Assembly: GCA_003648395.1 (NCBI GenBank)
Contig: QMPB01000063.1
Location: 1 to 13,490 of the forward strand
Length of the DNA: 13,490 nt
Direction: 5' to 3'
From: Bacteroidota bacterium
GTDB lineage: Bacteria > Bacteroidota > Bacteroidia > Bacteroidales > UBA1556
The translations under genes were made by a program, and so were the position numbers. This document shows positions 1-7,445 of this stretch, one piece after another (positions within the stretch are counted from its first letter, which is position 1; each line of letters begins with the position of its first letter). The notes under the pieces were generated by a model. It was not told the DNA's origin, ran no database searches, and saw only the letters and a list, made by a program, of their open reading frames with translations.

Positions 1-1220
1 GAGCCACCAACTATTTCGCCAATACCTGGGAATAGTATATCCATTGCACGAACTGTTTTACCATCATCATTAAGCTTCATATAAAAAGCTTTGATATTTG
101 CAGGATAGTCAATAAGAATAACTGGCTTTTTGAAATGCTTCTCAACCAAATAACGCTCATGCTCCGATTGTAAATCTGCACCCCAACCTTCAATTACATA
201 GCTAAACTTCTTTTTCTTATTAGGTTTAGAATTCCTAAGTATATTAATAGCCTCAGTATATGTAACTCTCTCAAATTTATTTTCAACAACAAAGTTTAGC
301 TTTTCAATAAGCTCCATTGAGCGATCCGCTTCTTTCTTGCCTTTTTCCTCCTCTTGTAGGCGTTTAGAAAGAAACTGCAAATCATCATTGCAGTTATCCA
401 GTGCATATTTAGCTAGATATTGAAGCATATCCTCGGCAAGATCCATATTATCAACAATATCGTTAAAAGCAACCTCTGGCTCAATCATCCAAAACTCTGA
501 TAAGTGACGAGTTGTATTTGAGTTCTCAGCGCGGAAAGTAGGTCCAAATGTATAAACTTGCCCCATAGCCAAAGCTGCCAATTCAGCCTCCAACTGTCCA
601 CTTACAGTAAGATTTGTTTTCTTTCCGAAGAAATCTTTTTTATAATCAATTTCACCATCCTCTGTTAAAGGAGGGTTTTTTTCATTTAGAGTAGTTACCT
701 GAAACATCTCGCCTGCTCCCTCTGCATCAGAAGAAGTAATAATTGGTGTATGAATATTATAAAATCCTCTATCGTTAAAAAATTGATGAACACCAAAAAT
801 CATAGCGTGACGAATACGAGTAATAGCACCAAAAGTATTGGTACGGAATCGTAAATGAGCAATCTCACGAAGAAATTCCAAAGAATGTTTCTTTGGCTGT
901 AGTGGGTATTCTTTTGGGTCAGCATTGCCAAGCACCACAAGCTTCTTAGCAACAACTTCCATCTTTTGACCTCCACCTTGCGACTCAATCAGCTCCCCCT
1001 CTACAGAAAGAGAAGCGCCTACGCCTACTCCATCCATAATGGTTTCGCCAAGTTCAGAAAAATCTACTACAACTTGAATATTATTAATTGTAGAACCATC
1101 ATTAAGAGCTATAAAAGCTACATTCTTACTCCCTCTACGATTTCTAATCCAACCTTTTACAACAACTGTACGGTCGAAATCTTCAGACTTCAATAAGTTT
1201 TTTATTATAGTTCTTTTCAT
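1..1220 (-). CDS. asnS: Asparaginyl-tRNA synthetase, C-terminus cut by window edge
   Basis: Cytoplasmic class II aminoacyl-tRNA synthetase that charges tRNA-Asn with asparagine. The first 406 codons are present. Residues about 18-100 form the anticodon-binding OB fold ([20 protein letters not shown]). The catalytic core follows: a motif 1 region near 145-165 ([18 protein letters not shown]), motif 2 at about 229-248 ([21 protein letters not shown] with one residue trimmed), then [15 protein letters not shown] near 344-358 and [10 protein letters not shown] at the edge. These last two stretches are characteristic of AsnRS as opposed to AspRS. Roughly 60 residues, including motif 3, lie beyond base 1. 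ATG at 1218-1220 gives the family's usual N-terminus ([10 protein letters not shown]). No purine-rich ribosome site precedes it, as is common in Bacteroidota. The gene stands alone and diverges from the ATPase gene to its right. Identification is secure. Confidence 0.96.
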   Translation of the reverse strand, partial: MKRTIIKNLLKSEDFDRTVVVKGWIRNRRGSKNVAFIALNDGSTINNIQVVVDFSELGETIMDGVGVGASLSVEGELIESQGGGQKMEVVAKKLVVLGNADPKEYPLQPKKHSLEFLREIAHLRFRTNTFGAITRIRHAMIFGVHQFFNDRGFYNIHTPIITSSDAEGAGEMFQVTTLNEKNPPLTEDGEIDYKKDFFGKKTNLTVSGQLEAELAALAMGQVYTFGPTFRAENSNTTRHLSEFWMIEPEVAFNDIVDNMDLAEDMLQYLAKYALDNCNDDLQFLSKRLQEEEKGKKEADRSMELIEKLNFVVENKFERVTYTEAINILRNSKPNKKKKFSYVIEGWGADLQSEHERYLVEKHFKKPVILIDYPANIKAFYMKLNDDGKTVRAMDILFPGIGEIVGG

Positions 1221-1432
1221 GATAATAATGTTCTATTTATTAATAATATTTCAGACTGCAAAAAAACAAAAAATTTAGCTATAAAACTATGAATAATAAA
1301 ATTTAGTTTCTCTAAAAACTCATAAAAATAGGCTCCAATATTTCCAAAATATACAGTAATAAGAACTAATCCATATTTTTTGACACTTATAAGTCACTAT
1401 TATTATGATACTTAGAACCTATTTTCAATAAT

Positions 1433-1450
1433 GTATCAATGCATTGATAC
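1433..1450. promoter_or_regulatory. 18-bp perfect palindrome, candidate operator
   Basis: GTATCAATGCATTGATAC is identical to its own reverse complement. Its core is ATCAA-N4-TTGAT (1435-1448). It lies about 40 bases upstream of the -7-like box of the ATPase gene and is not at the 3' end of any gene, so a binding site for a dimeric regulator is the simplest reading. A run of T follows it, but no transcript is expected to end here. Confidence 0.5.
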
Positions 1451-1467
1451 TTTTTTATTAGTTAAAC

Positions 1468-1481
1468 ATCAATAACTTGAT
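1468..1481. promoter_or_regulatory. Second ATCAA-N4-TTGAT inverted repeat, candidate operator
   Basis: The arms ATCAA (1468-1472) and TTGAT (1477-1481) are separated by TAAC. This repeats the core of the 18-bp palindrome upstream with the same 4-base spacing. The centres are 33 bases apart, about three helical turns, which would put both sites on nearly the same face of the DNA. It sits immediately upstream of the -7-like box at 1491-1498. Confidence 0.4.
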
Positions 1482-1490
1482 ATTTTTTAG

Positions 1491-1498
1491 TATTTTTG
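1491..1498 (+). promoter_or_regulatory. -7 promoter element (TAnnTTTG) for the ATPase gene
   Basis: TATTTTTG fits the Bacteroidota -7 consensus TAnnTTTG and would give a leader of roughly 35-40 bases before the ATG at 1540. The only TTG just upstream (1477-1479) is too close to be a proper -33 element, so the promoter may be weak or activator-dependent. Confidence 0.45.
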
Positions 1499-1539
1499 TG
1501 CTATTATAATGACAATAATAATTTCTTATTACGCAAGCT

Positions 1540-2733
1540 ATGAAAACCATATTCAAAAAATACTATTCGAAGATAGCTCGAACTCAGCTAAAAAGTGTTA
1601 GGCCATTCATTGACAAAATTGATTGGACAAATAGAGTAATCGGTATTAAAGGAAATAGAGGCGTAGGCAAAACCACAATTATACTTCAATATTTAAAGCT
1701 TAATTATAAAACAAAAGGCGAGTCGTTATATGTTAGCTTGGATGATTTGTATTTCTCGGAACATAGACTTTACGAACTTGCCGATATTTTTTCAAAAAAA
1801 GGAGGTAAGATACTTGCGCTTGACGAAATACATCGATACCCAAACTGGTCACAGGAGTTGAAGAACATTTATGATGATATGCCTGATTTAAAAGTAATAT
1901 TTACAGGCTCATCACTATTGCATTTACAAAAAGCAAAGGCAGACATCAGCCGCAGAGCAGTAATGTATAATATGCCAGGCTTATCATTTTGCGAATTTTT
2001 AGAATTTGAAACAACCATTAAATTCCCTAGATATTCTCTAGACGAAATAATAAAAAATCATATTGATATTTCCATGGAAATAATATCGAAGATAAAACCA
2101 CTTTCATACTTCGATAATTATTTACAATATGGGTATTTTCCTTTTTATTTAGAGAATAGGAATTCATATCAAACAAAAATATCGGAAATAATACTTACTA
2201 TATTAGAAGTAGATATCCCACAATTTGCAACCATCCAAATATCAAAAATAATATTATTGAAAAGATTATTGAGTATAATAAGTGGATCCGTACCCTTTAC
2301 TCCAAATATGAAAAAGCTAAGTCAAAGGACTGAAATTAGCCTAAATACCATGAAAATATATCTTAAACTTTTGGCCGAAGCTGATCTTATTCAACTATTA
2401 TATTCGCCAAACAAATCGATGAATAATTTAAACAAACCCAATAAAATATTTTTAAATAATAGCAACCTAATGTATAATTTGCAAGGTGATAATGCAAATA
2501 TTGGCAATATTAGAGAAACATTTTTTTATAATCAGATGACATATAACCATATAGTTAACTCATCAAAAGAATCAGATTTTCTTATTGATGAGAAATTTAC
2601 ATTTGAAATAGGAGGAAAGAATAAAGGAAAGGAACAAATTAATGCTATTGAGAATTCATTTATTGCTAAAGATGATATCGAGATAGGTTCGGAAAACGTA
2701 ATACCACTTTGGTTATTTGGGTTTTTATATTAA
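1540..2733 (+). CDS. AAA-type ATPase with DUF4143-like C-terminal region
   Basis: Predicted 397-residue cytoplasmic P-loop ATPase of the AAA_14 kind. Walker A is GNRGVGKT at 38-45. Walker B is KILALDEIHR at 90-99, with D95 and E96. A sensor-1-like IFTGSS is at 120-125, and SRRAVMYNMPGLSFCEFLEF (about 138-158) is the conserved stretch after it. The middle (about 230-320) is helical and probably contains a winged-helix-like segment. The tail has SDFLIDEKF followed by FEIGGKNKGKEQI, which resembles the D...ExGGK pattern of the PD-(D/E)XK-like fold in DUF4143 proteins; that is inference from motif spacing, and nuclease activity is not shown. Length is normal for the family. The biological role of these proteins is largely unknown. 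The gene is monocistronic, its stop overlaps the facing XRE gene's stop, and its upstream region carries two operator-like palindromes. Confidence 0.85.
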   Translation: MKTIFKKYYSKIARTQLKSVRPFIDKIDWTNRVIGIKGNRGVGKTTIILQYLKLNYKTKGESLYVSLDDLYFSEHRLYELADIFSKKGGKILALDEIHRYPNWSQELKNIYDDMPDLKVIFTGSSLLHLQKAKADISRRAVMYNMPGLSFCEFLEFETTIKFPRYSLDEIIKNHIDISMEIISKIKPLSYFDNYLQYGYFPFYLENRNSYQTKISEIILTILEVDIPQFATIQISKIILLKRLLSIISGSVPFTPNMKKLSQRTEISLNTMKIYLKLLAEADLIQLLYSPNKSMNNLNKPNKIFLNNSNLMYNLQGDNANIGNIRETFFYNQMTYNHIVNSSKESDFLIDEKFTFEIGGKNKGKEQINAIENSFIAKDDIEIGSENVIPLWLFGFLY

Positions 2734-2930
2734 TCCTCATCCTCCAAAGAAAAAACTTCTTCAAGTGGCGTTTCGAAATATCTAGCTATTTTCAATGACA
2801 AAACAGTAGATGGAATATACTTCCCCTTTTCCATTGCATTAATTGTTTGTCGGCTCACCCCTATTATCTCTGCCAATTGTGCCTGAGTAATATCCTTAAT
2901 TGCTCGCTGAATTTTTATTTTATTCTTCAT
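2730..2930 (-). CDS. Small XRE-family HTH transcriptional regulator
   Basis: A 66-residue Cro/CI-type DNA-binding protein consisting of little more than the helix-turn-helix domain. In this numbering helix 2 is about TQAQLAEIIGV (15-25) and the recognition helix about SRQTINAMEKG (26-36), followed by PSTVLSLKIARYF and the typical PLEEVFSLEDED tail. I chose ATG at 2928-2930; the preceding in-frame GTG (2931-2933) would add one residue. The gene begins inside the 3' end of the membrane-protein gene (11-base overlap), so the two are probably translationally coupled in one transcript. Such short regulators commonly sit beside small multi-helix membrane proteins in Bacteroidota and Firmicutes, and they often repress their own operon. 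Ligand and regulon are unknown. Its TAA overlaps the ATPase stop codon. Confidence 0.9.
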   Translation of the reverse strand: MKNKIKIQRAIKDITQAQLAEIIGVSRQTINAMEKGKYIPSTVLSLKIARYFETPLEEVFSLEDED

Positions 2931-3378
2931 CACTAAGGGATTTATTAAGTTTAGTTTTGCTAATATAAAACTTTATATTAAAAATAATTAATACCGTAAA
3001 TAGATTATAAACCATTACGTACAAAAAAGAAATATCATATAATATTAAAAACGTAATAATTACCAAAGCATAGTTAATATATACCGCCCAAACCAAAGAC
3101 TCTAATCTTATCTTTTGAATATACTCATCCTCTACTTTTTCTTTTGAGAATCCATAAACTATTGATGAAATAATTAACAGAATACCATCAATGGTAAAAG
3201 CGAAATTTCTGGTAATGACTTTTAATTCATCGCCGCGCATTTTTTCACCTATATTGAAATTAAGGAAATCGGGTTCACTACCAAATACAGAAAGGTAAAT
3301 TGAAAACAGTATGCATATAATAAGCACAATCAATGCTGGCCTTTTATAGCTATGCGGAAATAAAAAATTTTGATTCAT
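2920..3378 (-). CDS. Four-helix inner-membrane protein paired with the XRE regulator
   Basis: A 152-residue integral membrane protein with no catalytic motif I recognise. Hydrophobic helices lie at about 14-32, 59-76, 94-113 and 117-138. Between helices 2 and 3 is a charged segment (SKEKVEDEYIQKIRLESLVW), and the tail is short and charged (SKTKLNKSLSDEE). The EDEYIQKIRLESL stretch is what I would expect to be conserved in this group, but I cannot assign a named family with confidence; DUF2178-like is only a guess. It is the first gene of the pair: ATG 3376-3378 lies about 25 bases downstream of a good promoter, and its 3' end overlaps the XRE start. By analogy with similar pairs, the membrane protein may sense a signal or be the main regulated product. 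Confidence 0.8.
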   Translation of the reverse strand: MNQNFLFPHSYKRPALIVLIICILFSIYLSVFGSEPDFLNFNIGEKMRGDELKVITRNFAFTIDGILLIISSIVYGFSKEKVEDEYIQKIRLESLVWAVYINYALVIITFLILYDISFLYVMVYNLFTVLIIFNIKFYISKTKLNKSLSDEE

Positions 3379-3403
3379 AATTTGTTATGTTTAAAAGTTT
3401 CAG

Positions 3404-3435
3404 TAAAAGTAATGTATTTCTTACATGATGTCAAG
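3404..3435 (-). promoter_or_regulatory. Promoter of the membrane-protein/XRE pair with an internal palindrome
   Basis: Read on the minus strand, CTTG (complement of 3432-3435) and TACTTTTA (complement of 3404-3411) are separated by 20 bases. This is close to the Bacteroidota -33/-7 arrangement, with one mismatch in the -7 box. The inverted repeat ATGTA-N5-TACAT (3412-3426) lies exactly between the two boxes, which is where a repressor of the Cro type would block RNA polymerase. Autoregulation by the XRE protein is inference. Confidence 0.5.
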
Positions 3436-3515
3436 TTTATTTTACATTTTAATGATTCTTACTAAATATGATTCCAATTTATATAGCTAAAGCCATAGGT
3501 ATGTAAAATAAATAG

Positions 3516-3684
3516 TTTTGGGCTAAAGCCCTTTTGTGATACGGCATTCATTAGGATGGCATAAATGCCACCCATAATAATATGCTCAATATGACACATC
3601 ATTAGGCAGGGGATTTCCTTCGGCAAACTCAGTATGACAGCCCTGCCTAATGAATACAAATACAATGCGGGCTTTAGCCCAAAC
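3516..3684. repeat. Composite inverted-repeat (REP/MITE-like) element
   Basis: The outer arms TTTGGGCTAAAGCCC (3517-3531) and GGGCTTTAGCCCAAA (3669-3683) are perfect 15-bp inverted repeats. Inside are a hairpin TGGCAT-AA-ATGCCA (3557-3570) and a second inverted pair, TCATTAGGCAGGG (3599-3611) and its complement (3641-3653), around a 29-base loop. CATTAGG occurs three times, once in the opposite orientation. The element has no coding capacity. Its nested architecture resembles dispersed intergenic palindromes of Bacteroidota; mobility is inferred. Confidence 0.7.
3618..3632 (-). repeat. CTGAG-N5-CGAAG dispersed repeat core, copy 1
   Basis: On the minus strand the loop of the composite element reads CTGAGTTTGCCGAAG. 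It matches CTGAGCTTGTCGAAG at 10931-10945 at 13 of 15 positions. Sequences of this type are widespread intergenic repeats in many bacterial genomes. Confidence 0.6.
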
Positions 3685-3708
3685 ATAGAAAATCTTAGAA
3701 TAACCCAC

Positions 3709-3747
3709 AAAAAAAAGCCATCAATCTAATTAAAGAATGATGGCTTT
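3709..3747 (-). terminator. Intrinsic terminator of the sdhCAB operon
   Basis: The arms AAAGCCATCA (3714-3723) and TGATGGCTTT (3738-3747) form a perfect 10-bp stem with a 14-base loop. On the minus strand the stem is followed by a run of eight T (complement of 3709-3716). It starts about 20 bases past the sdhB stop codon, the expected place for the operon's terminator. Confidence 0.88.
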
Positions 3748-3767
3748 CATATATTTTAAAGAATTTT

Positions 3768-4526
3768 CTATTTATCCTTTACATCAGCAATTAGCTTAGC
3801 AGCAAAAAATTCTCTATTCATTTTAGCTATATGCGAAACAGAAATTTCCTTAGGACATTCTTGCTCACAAGCATAAGTATTAGAGCAATTTCCGAAACCT
3901 AGCTCATCCATAGTAGCAACCATATTTTGCACACGGCGCTTAGCTTCAATTTTACCTTGTGGAAGGTGAGCAAATTGAGAAACCTTAGCTGCAACGAATA
4001 ACATTGCTGAAGCATTTTTACAAGTTGCAACACAAGCACCACATCCAATACAAGAAGCAGCATCCATTGCTGTATCCGAATCAACTTTAGGGATAGGAAT
4101 AGAATTTGCATCAGGCACACCACCAGTATTCACTGAGATATAACCACCTGCTTGAATAATTTCATCAAAAGCACCACGATTTACAATCAAATCCTTAATA
4201 ATAGGAAAAGCTTTCGCTCTCCAAGGTTCAATATAAATTGTATCGCCAGTTTTGAACTTACGCATATGCAGCTGACAAGTAGTAATTCCTGTATCAGGGC
4301 CATGTGGTCGTCCATTAATATAAAGGCTACATGTACCGCAAATTCCCTCACGACAATCGTGATCGAAAGCTACAGGGTCGCCACCTTCTTCAATTATGCC
4401 TTGGTTAAGTACATCCAACATCTCAAAGAAAGAGCTGTCAGGAGAAACGCCAGCAACTTTATAGTCAACCATCTTACCTTTTGCATTGGTATTGGCTTGG
4501 CGCCATATTTTTAGTGTTAAATCCAT
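3768..4526 (-). CDS. sdhB: Succinate dehydrogenase/fumarate reductase iron-sulfur subunit
   Basis: A 252-residue electron-transfer subunit that carries electrons between the flavin of SdhA and the haem/quinone subunit SdhC at the inner membrane. The N-terminal ferredoxin domain binds a [2Fe-2S] cluster through C58, C63, C66 and C84 (CREGICGTC). The C-terminal domain has [11 protein letters not shown] (C159, C162, C165, C169) and a second set C214, C220, C224 (ACEQECPKE). By the family rule, C159, C162, C165 and C224 hold [4Fe-4S], while C169, C214 and C220 hold [3Fe-4S]. All ligands are present; the usual proline after the fourth cysteine of the first group is lysine here. It is the last gene of sdhCAB, 14 bases after sdhA, and is followed by a strong terminator. 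Sequence alone does not tell succinate oxidation from fumarate reduction. Confidence 0.96.
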   Translation of the reverse strand: MDLTLKIWRQANTNAKGKMVDYKVAGVSPDSSFFEMLDVLNQGIIEEGGDPVAFDHDCREGICGTCSLYINGRPHGPDTGITTCQLHMRKFKTGDTIYIEPWRAKAFPIIKDLIVNRGAFDEIIQAGGYISVNTGGVPDANSIPIPKVDSDTAMDAASCIGCGACVATCKNASAMLFVAAKVSQFAHLPQGKIEAKRRVQNMVATMDELGFGNCSNTYACEQECPKEISVSHIAKMNREFFAAKLIADVKDK

Positions 4527-4540
4527 AATTCTTATCTTTC

Positions 4541-6484
4541 TTATTTATAGTTACGTTGTACCAACTCAATGGCTTCAAAAGTTAAATTCTCTTTGTGCAA
4601 TTCTTGAGCTACATTATCGCCTTTATATTCCCATGCAGAAACATAAGCAAAATTCTCATCATCACGTTTAGCCTCACCTTCTTCAGTAGCACTTTCCTCA
4701 CGGAAGTGACCACCACAACTCTCAGAACGATTCAGCGCATCGCGAGCCATTAACTCACCTAGCTCAAGGAAATCAGCCACACGACCAGCCTTCTCAAGCT
4801 CTACATTAAACTCAGCAGTATCGCCAGGGATTTTTACATCCTTCCAGAATTCTTCGCGTAACTTAGGAATCTCTACTAAGGCTTTATTAAGACCTTCGGC
4901 ATTACGAGCCATTCCAACATTTTCCCACATTATATGACCAAGCTGTTTATGGAATGAATCCACTGTCTTAGTTCCTTTAATGTTCATCAATTTATCTATC
5001 TTAGCTTGAACTTCGCCCAGTACTTCGTTAAACTCTTTCTCATCACCAGTAAAACGTGGCACATGAATTTGATCTGAAAGATAATCAGCAATAGTATATG
5101 GAAGTACGAAATAACCATCAGCCAAACCTTGCATTAGAGCCGAAGCACCAAGACGGTTAGCACCGTGATCTGAGAAGTTAGCCTCACCAATTGAATATAA
5201 ACCAGGTATAGTTGTCATAAGATTATAATCTACCCAAAGTCCACCCATAGAATAGTGAATAGCAGGATAAATCATCATAGGAGTTTCGTAAGGATTATCA
5301 TCAACGATTTTCTCATACATCTGGAAAAGGTTACCATAACGAGCCTCAACAACGCTCTTGCCCAAACGGCCAATAGCTTCGCTAAAGTCAAGATAAACAG
5401 CAAGACCAGTTCCTAGTCCTACACCATAACCAGCATCACAACGCTCCTTAGCAGCACGAGATGCAACATCACGAGGCACTAGATTACCAAATGCAGGATA
5501 ACGACGCTCTAAATAATAATCTCTATCCTCTTCTTTAATAGCTGTTGGCTTAAGCTTACCAGCTTGAACAGCCTCAGCATCTTTTTTATGTTTAGGAACC
5601 CAAATACGACCATCATTACGTAAACTCTCACTCATAAGAGTAAGTTTTGATTGGAAATCGCCATGTACAGGAATACAAGTTGGGTGAATCTGCACAAAAC
5701 TAGCATTAGCAAAAGCCGCACCACGTTTGTGAGCCTGCCATATTGGAGAAGCGTTTGAACCCATTGCATTTGTAGAAAGGTAGAATACATTACCATAACC
5801 ACCAGTAGCAAGAACTACTGCATGACCAGCATGCTTTTCTAACTCACCAGTAACAAGGTTACGAACAATGATACCACGAGCACGACCATCTATTTTAACA
5901 ACATCAAGCATATCTCTACGGGCAAATAATTCAACCTGACCATTTTTTATTGAACGACTAAGGGCAGAATAAGCTCCTAAAAGTAACTGCTGACCCGTTT
6001 GCCCACGAGCGTAGAAAGTTCTACTTACTTGGGCTCCACCGAACGAACGATTGTCTAATAACCCACCATAGTCGCGAGCAAAAGGAATTCCTTGAGCCAC
6101 ACCTTGATCAATAATATTATTACTAACCTCAGCCAAGCGATAAACGTTAGCCTCACGAGCACGATAATCGCCTCCTTTTACAGTATCATAAAACAAACGA
6201 TAAACGCTGTCGCCATCATTTGGATAATTTTTTGCTGCATTTATTCCACCCTGTGCTGCAATACTATGCGCACGACGTGAGCTGTCTTGGTAACAAAACA
6301 CCTTTACTTTATATCCCATTTCGCCAAGTGAAGAAGCTGCTGAAGCTCCTGCCAGACCTGTTCCAACGATAATAATATCAAGCTTACGCTTATTAGAAGG
6401 ATTAACTAATTTTGCATGGTCGATATAGTTCGTCCACTTATCAGCCATTTTACCTTCTGGGATTCTTGAATCTAAATTTATCAT
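4541..6484 (-). CDS. sdhA: Succinate dehydrogenase/fumarate reductase flavoprotein subunit
   Basis: A 647-residue catalytic subunit interconverting succinate and fumarate with covalently bound FAD. The Rossmann dinucleotide motif is [20 protein letters not shown] (38-57). [10 protein letters not shown] follows, with H73 as the predicted FAD-attachment histidine. Substrate-site features include IHPT (266-269), the catalytic-arginine motif [10 protein letters not shown] (R338), [10 protein letters not shown] (410-419) and the FAD-binding [18 protein letters not shown] (433-450). [12 protein letters not shown] (587-598) lies in the C-terminal helical domain. ATG at 6482-6484 gives [17 protein letters not shown], the usual start of Bacteroidota SdhA; the internal Met13 is less likely. 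It is the middle gene, 43 bases after sdhC and 14 before sdhB. Length and motifs are complete, and all catalytic features are intact. Confidence 0.97.
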   Translation of the reverse strand: MINLDSRIPEGKMADKWTNYIDHAKLVNPSNKRKLDIIIVGTGLAGASAASSLGEMGYKVKVFCYQDSSRRAHSIAAQGGINAAKNYPNDGDSVYRLFYDTVKGGDYRAREANVYRLAEVSNNIIDQGVAQGIPFARDYGGLLDNRSFGGAQVSRTFYARGQTGQQLLLGAYSALSRSIKNGQVELFARRDMLDVVKIDGRARGIIVRNLVTGELEKHAGHAVVLATGGYGNVFYLSTNAMGSNASPIWQAHKRGAAFANASFVQIHPTCIPVHGDFQSKLTLMSESLRNDGRIWVPKHKKDAEAVQAGKLKPTAIKEEDRDYYLERRYPAFGNLVPRDVASRAAKERCDAGYGVGLGTGLAVYLDFSEAIGRLGKSVVEARYGNLFQMYEKIVDDNPYETPMMIYPAIHYSMGGLWVDYNLMTTIPGLYSIGEANFSDHGANRLGASALMQGLADGYFVLPYTIADYLSDQIHVPRFTGDEKEFNEVLGEVQAKIDKLMNIKGTKTVDSFHKQLGHIMWENVGMARNAEGLNKALVEIPKLREEFWKDVKIPGDTAEFNVELEKAGRVADFLELGELMARDALNRSESCGGHFREESATEEGEAKRDDENFAYVSAWEYKGDNVAQELHKENLTFEAIELVQRNYK

Positions 6485-6527
6485 ATCTTTTATATATGTA
6501 TTATGATTAAAGTTCTTTTAATAAAAA

Positions 6528-7208
6528 TTATCCTTGAATTATTAATATGACTGGGATAACTGAAAAACCAAAAGCAATTAATAATGAATAAAGAGTACTA
6601 ATTATTTTTATTGCTGCGGTGTACTTACTATGCTCTAATCCTAAAGATTGAAAACCTGATTGAATAGCATGATTTAGGTGAAAACCTAAAGTTAGAAATG
6701 AGATAATGTAAATACCTGCCATTAATGGTTGCGTAAGTAATTCTTTAGCCATAACATAGAAGTCCGGGTGCTCATGACCTTCAAATAGATATGTTGTACT
6801 AGCATCTACTAAGCCAATTTTAGCAAAGTAAAAGTGAACAAAATGCAAAATAAGGAAGATTAAAAGAATGATTCCTGTATGAATCATATACTTCGAGAAA
6901 AAGGAAGTTTCTGAAACATTAGTTTTTACATAAGCTATGGGGCGAGCCTGATTGTTTTGAAACCATAATATTATGCCCAGAACTATGTGGACAAAAAAGG
7001 CTGCAAAAAGAACATACTCAAAAACCATAATAAAAGGGTTGGTTCCCATAAATTCTGCAGATGCTCGGAACAGCTCTCCCTCATCAGGAAGCAGGAGCAT
7101 GAGGTTGATTGTAAGATGCACCAATAAAAACATCGCAAGGAACAAGCCCAAAATGGACATGCTAATCTTTTGTGTTATTGATGCGTACTTAAGTAGTGAA
7201 TTACTCAT
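6528..7208 (-). CDS. sdhC: Succinate dehydrogenase/fumarate reductase cytochrome b subunit
   Basis: A 226-residue membrane anchor of the five-helix, B-type succinate:quinone oxidoreductases, which carry two haems b and normally work with menaquinone. Hydrophobic segments lie at about 16-40, 58-84, 107-130, 160-182 and 199-224. Candidate haem-ligand histidines in or near helices are H31, H74, H110, H122, H125, H177 and H180; which four act as ligands cannot be settled without alignment. A single membrane subunit and the order C-A-B are typical of Bacteroidota, whereas the four-subunit E. coli type has separate C and D anchors. It is the first gene of the operon, beginning MSNSLLKYASITQKISMS. 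Its 5' region is shared with the divergent aminopeptidase gene. Confidence 0.94.
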   Translation of the reverse strand: MSNSLLKYASITQKISMSILGLFLAMFLLVHLTINLMLLLPDEGELFRASAEFMGTNPFIMVFEYVLFAAFFVHIVLGIILWFQNNQARPIAYVKTNVSETSFFSKYMIHTGIILLIFLILHFVHFYFAKIGLVDASTTYLFEGHEHPDFYVMAKELLTQPLMAGIYIISFLTLGFHLNHAIQSGFQSLGLEHSKYTAAIKIISTLYSLLIAFGFSVIPVILIIQG

Positions 7209-7342
7209 AGTGTTTTGATTGTTAAACGTGTAAAAGTTAATATAATAATTTCACTAGCCTTAATTTTTAATTCTAGCGTTAAATTCAATAGCTTCTAAAG
7301 AAAAATAATTGTGGTTTTAACTCAATTGTGATTTTAGTTTCT

Positions 7343-7377
7343 CAAAATTAAATTAATTTTATCTTTAGAGCTACAAA
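7343..7377 (-). promoter_or_regulatory. Candidate promoter of sdhCAB
   Basis: On the minus strand TTTG (complement of 7374-7377) and TAATTTTG (complement of 7343-7350, a full match to TAnnTTTG) are 23 bases apart. The spacing is at the long end of what is seen. Use of this promoter would give a leader of about 130 bases before sdhC, long enough for regulation, but I see no recognisable riboswitch in it. Confidence 0.4.
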
Positions 7378-7394
7378 TCTATGAAAATTATGTG

Positions 7395-7402
7395 CATTTT
7401 TG
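7395..7402 (+). promoter_or_regulatory. Weak -7-like box for the aminopeptidase gene
   Basis: CATTTTTG matches TAnnTTTG except at the first base. If used, transcription would begin near 7405 with a leader of about 40 bases before the ATG at 7446. That would rule out the upstream GTG at 7392 as a start. No clear -33 element is visible. Confidence 0.3.
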
Positions 7403-7445
7403 TACTGTAGATAGTTTATTTAAAACGCTTCTAAATAGAATTATT

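Larger units (their letters stand above)
1221..1539. other. Divergent intergenic region between asnS and the ATPase gene
   Basis: This very AT-rich 319-base gap must carry the promoters of two divergent genes. A 10-bp perfect palindrome ACTTATAAGT lies at 1385-1394. An 18-bp perfect palindrome lies at 1433-1450 and a related shorter inverted repeat at 1468-1481. A -7-like box for the plus-strand gene is at 1491-1498. On the minus strand, a T-rich run ending TTTGCA (complement of about 1258-1265) could be the asnS -7 region but does not match the consensus well. No open reading frame or RNA gene is seen. Confidence 0.6.
3379..3767. other. Intergenic region: promoter, repeat element, terminator
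   Basis: From left to right this 389-base gap holds the minus-strand promoter of the membrane-protein gene (3404-3435), a composite inverted-repeat element (3516-3684) and the sdhB terminator (3709-3747). A partial echo of the repeat's end (AGCTAAAGCC) lies at 3485-3494. The 82-codon minus-strand open frame across 3462-3710 runs through the repeat and does not look like a protein gene. Confidence 0.7.

Noticed and set aside
800..1196. Two open frames overlapping asnS on both strands
   Set aside because: They occupy other frames of a clearly conserved synthetase gene.
1433..1460. Palindrome followed by a T run as an intrinsic terminator
   Set aside because: No gene ends here: asnS and the ATPase gene diverge from this gap. 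The AT-rich stem would also be weak, so an operator is the better reading.
2560..2665. Active PD-(D/E)XK nuclease in the ATPase tail
   Set aside because: The spacing of D and ExGGK resembles the fold, but this pattern is general in DUF4143-like proteins and activity cannot be claimed from it; kept only as an inference in the gene entry.
3462..3710. 82-codon open frame on the minus strand in the gap before sdhB
   Set aside because: It runs straight through the inverted-repeat element, has no recognisable protein features and no promoter of its own; it is a by-product of the repeat.
4152..4671. Plus-strand open frames opposite sdhB and the end of sdhA
   Set aside because: They lie wholly or almost wholly antisense to conserved coding sequence and show no domain features.
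7209..7342. Riboswitch or structured leader upstream of sdhC
   Set aside because: The predicted leader is long enough, but I find no conserved riboswitch core or strong stem.
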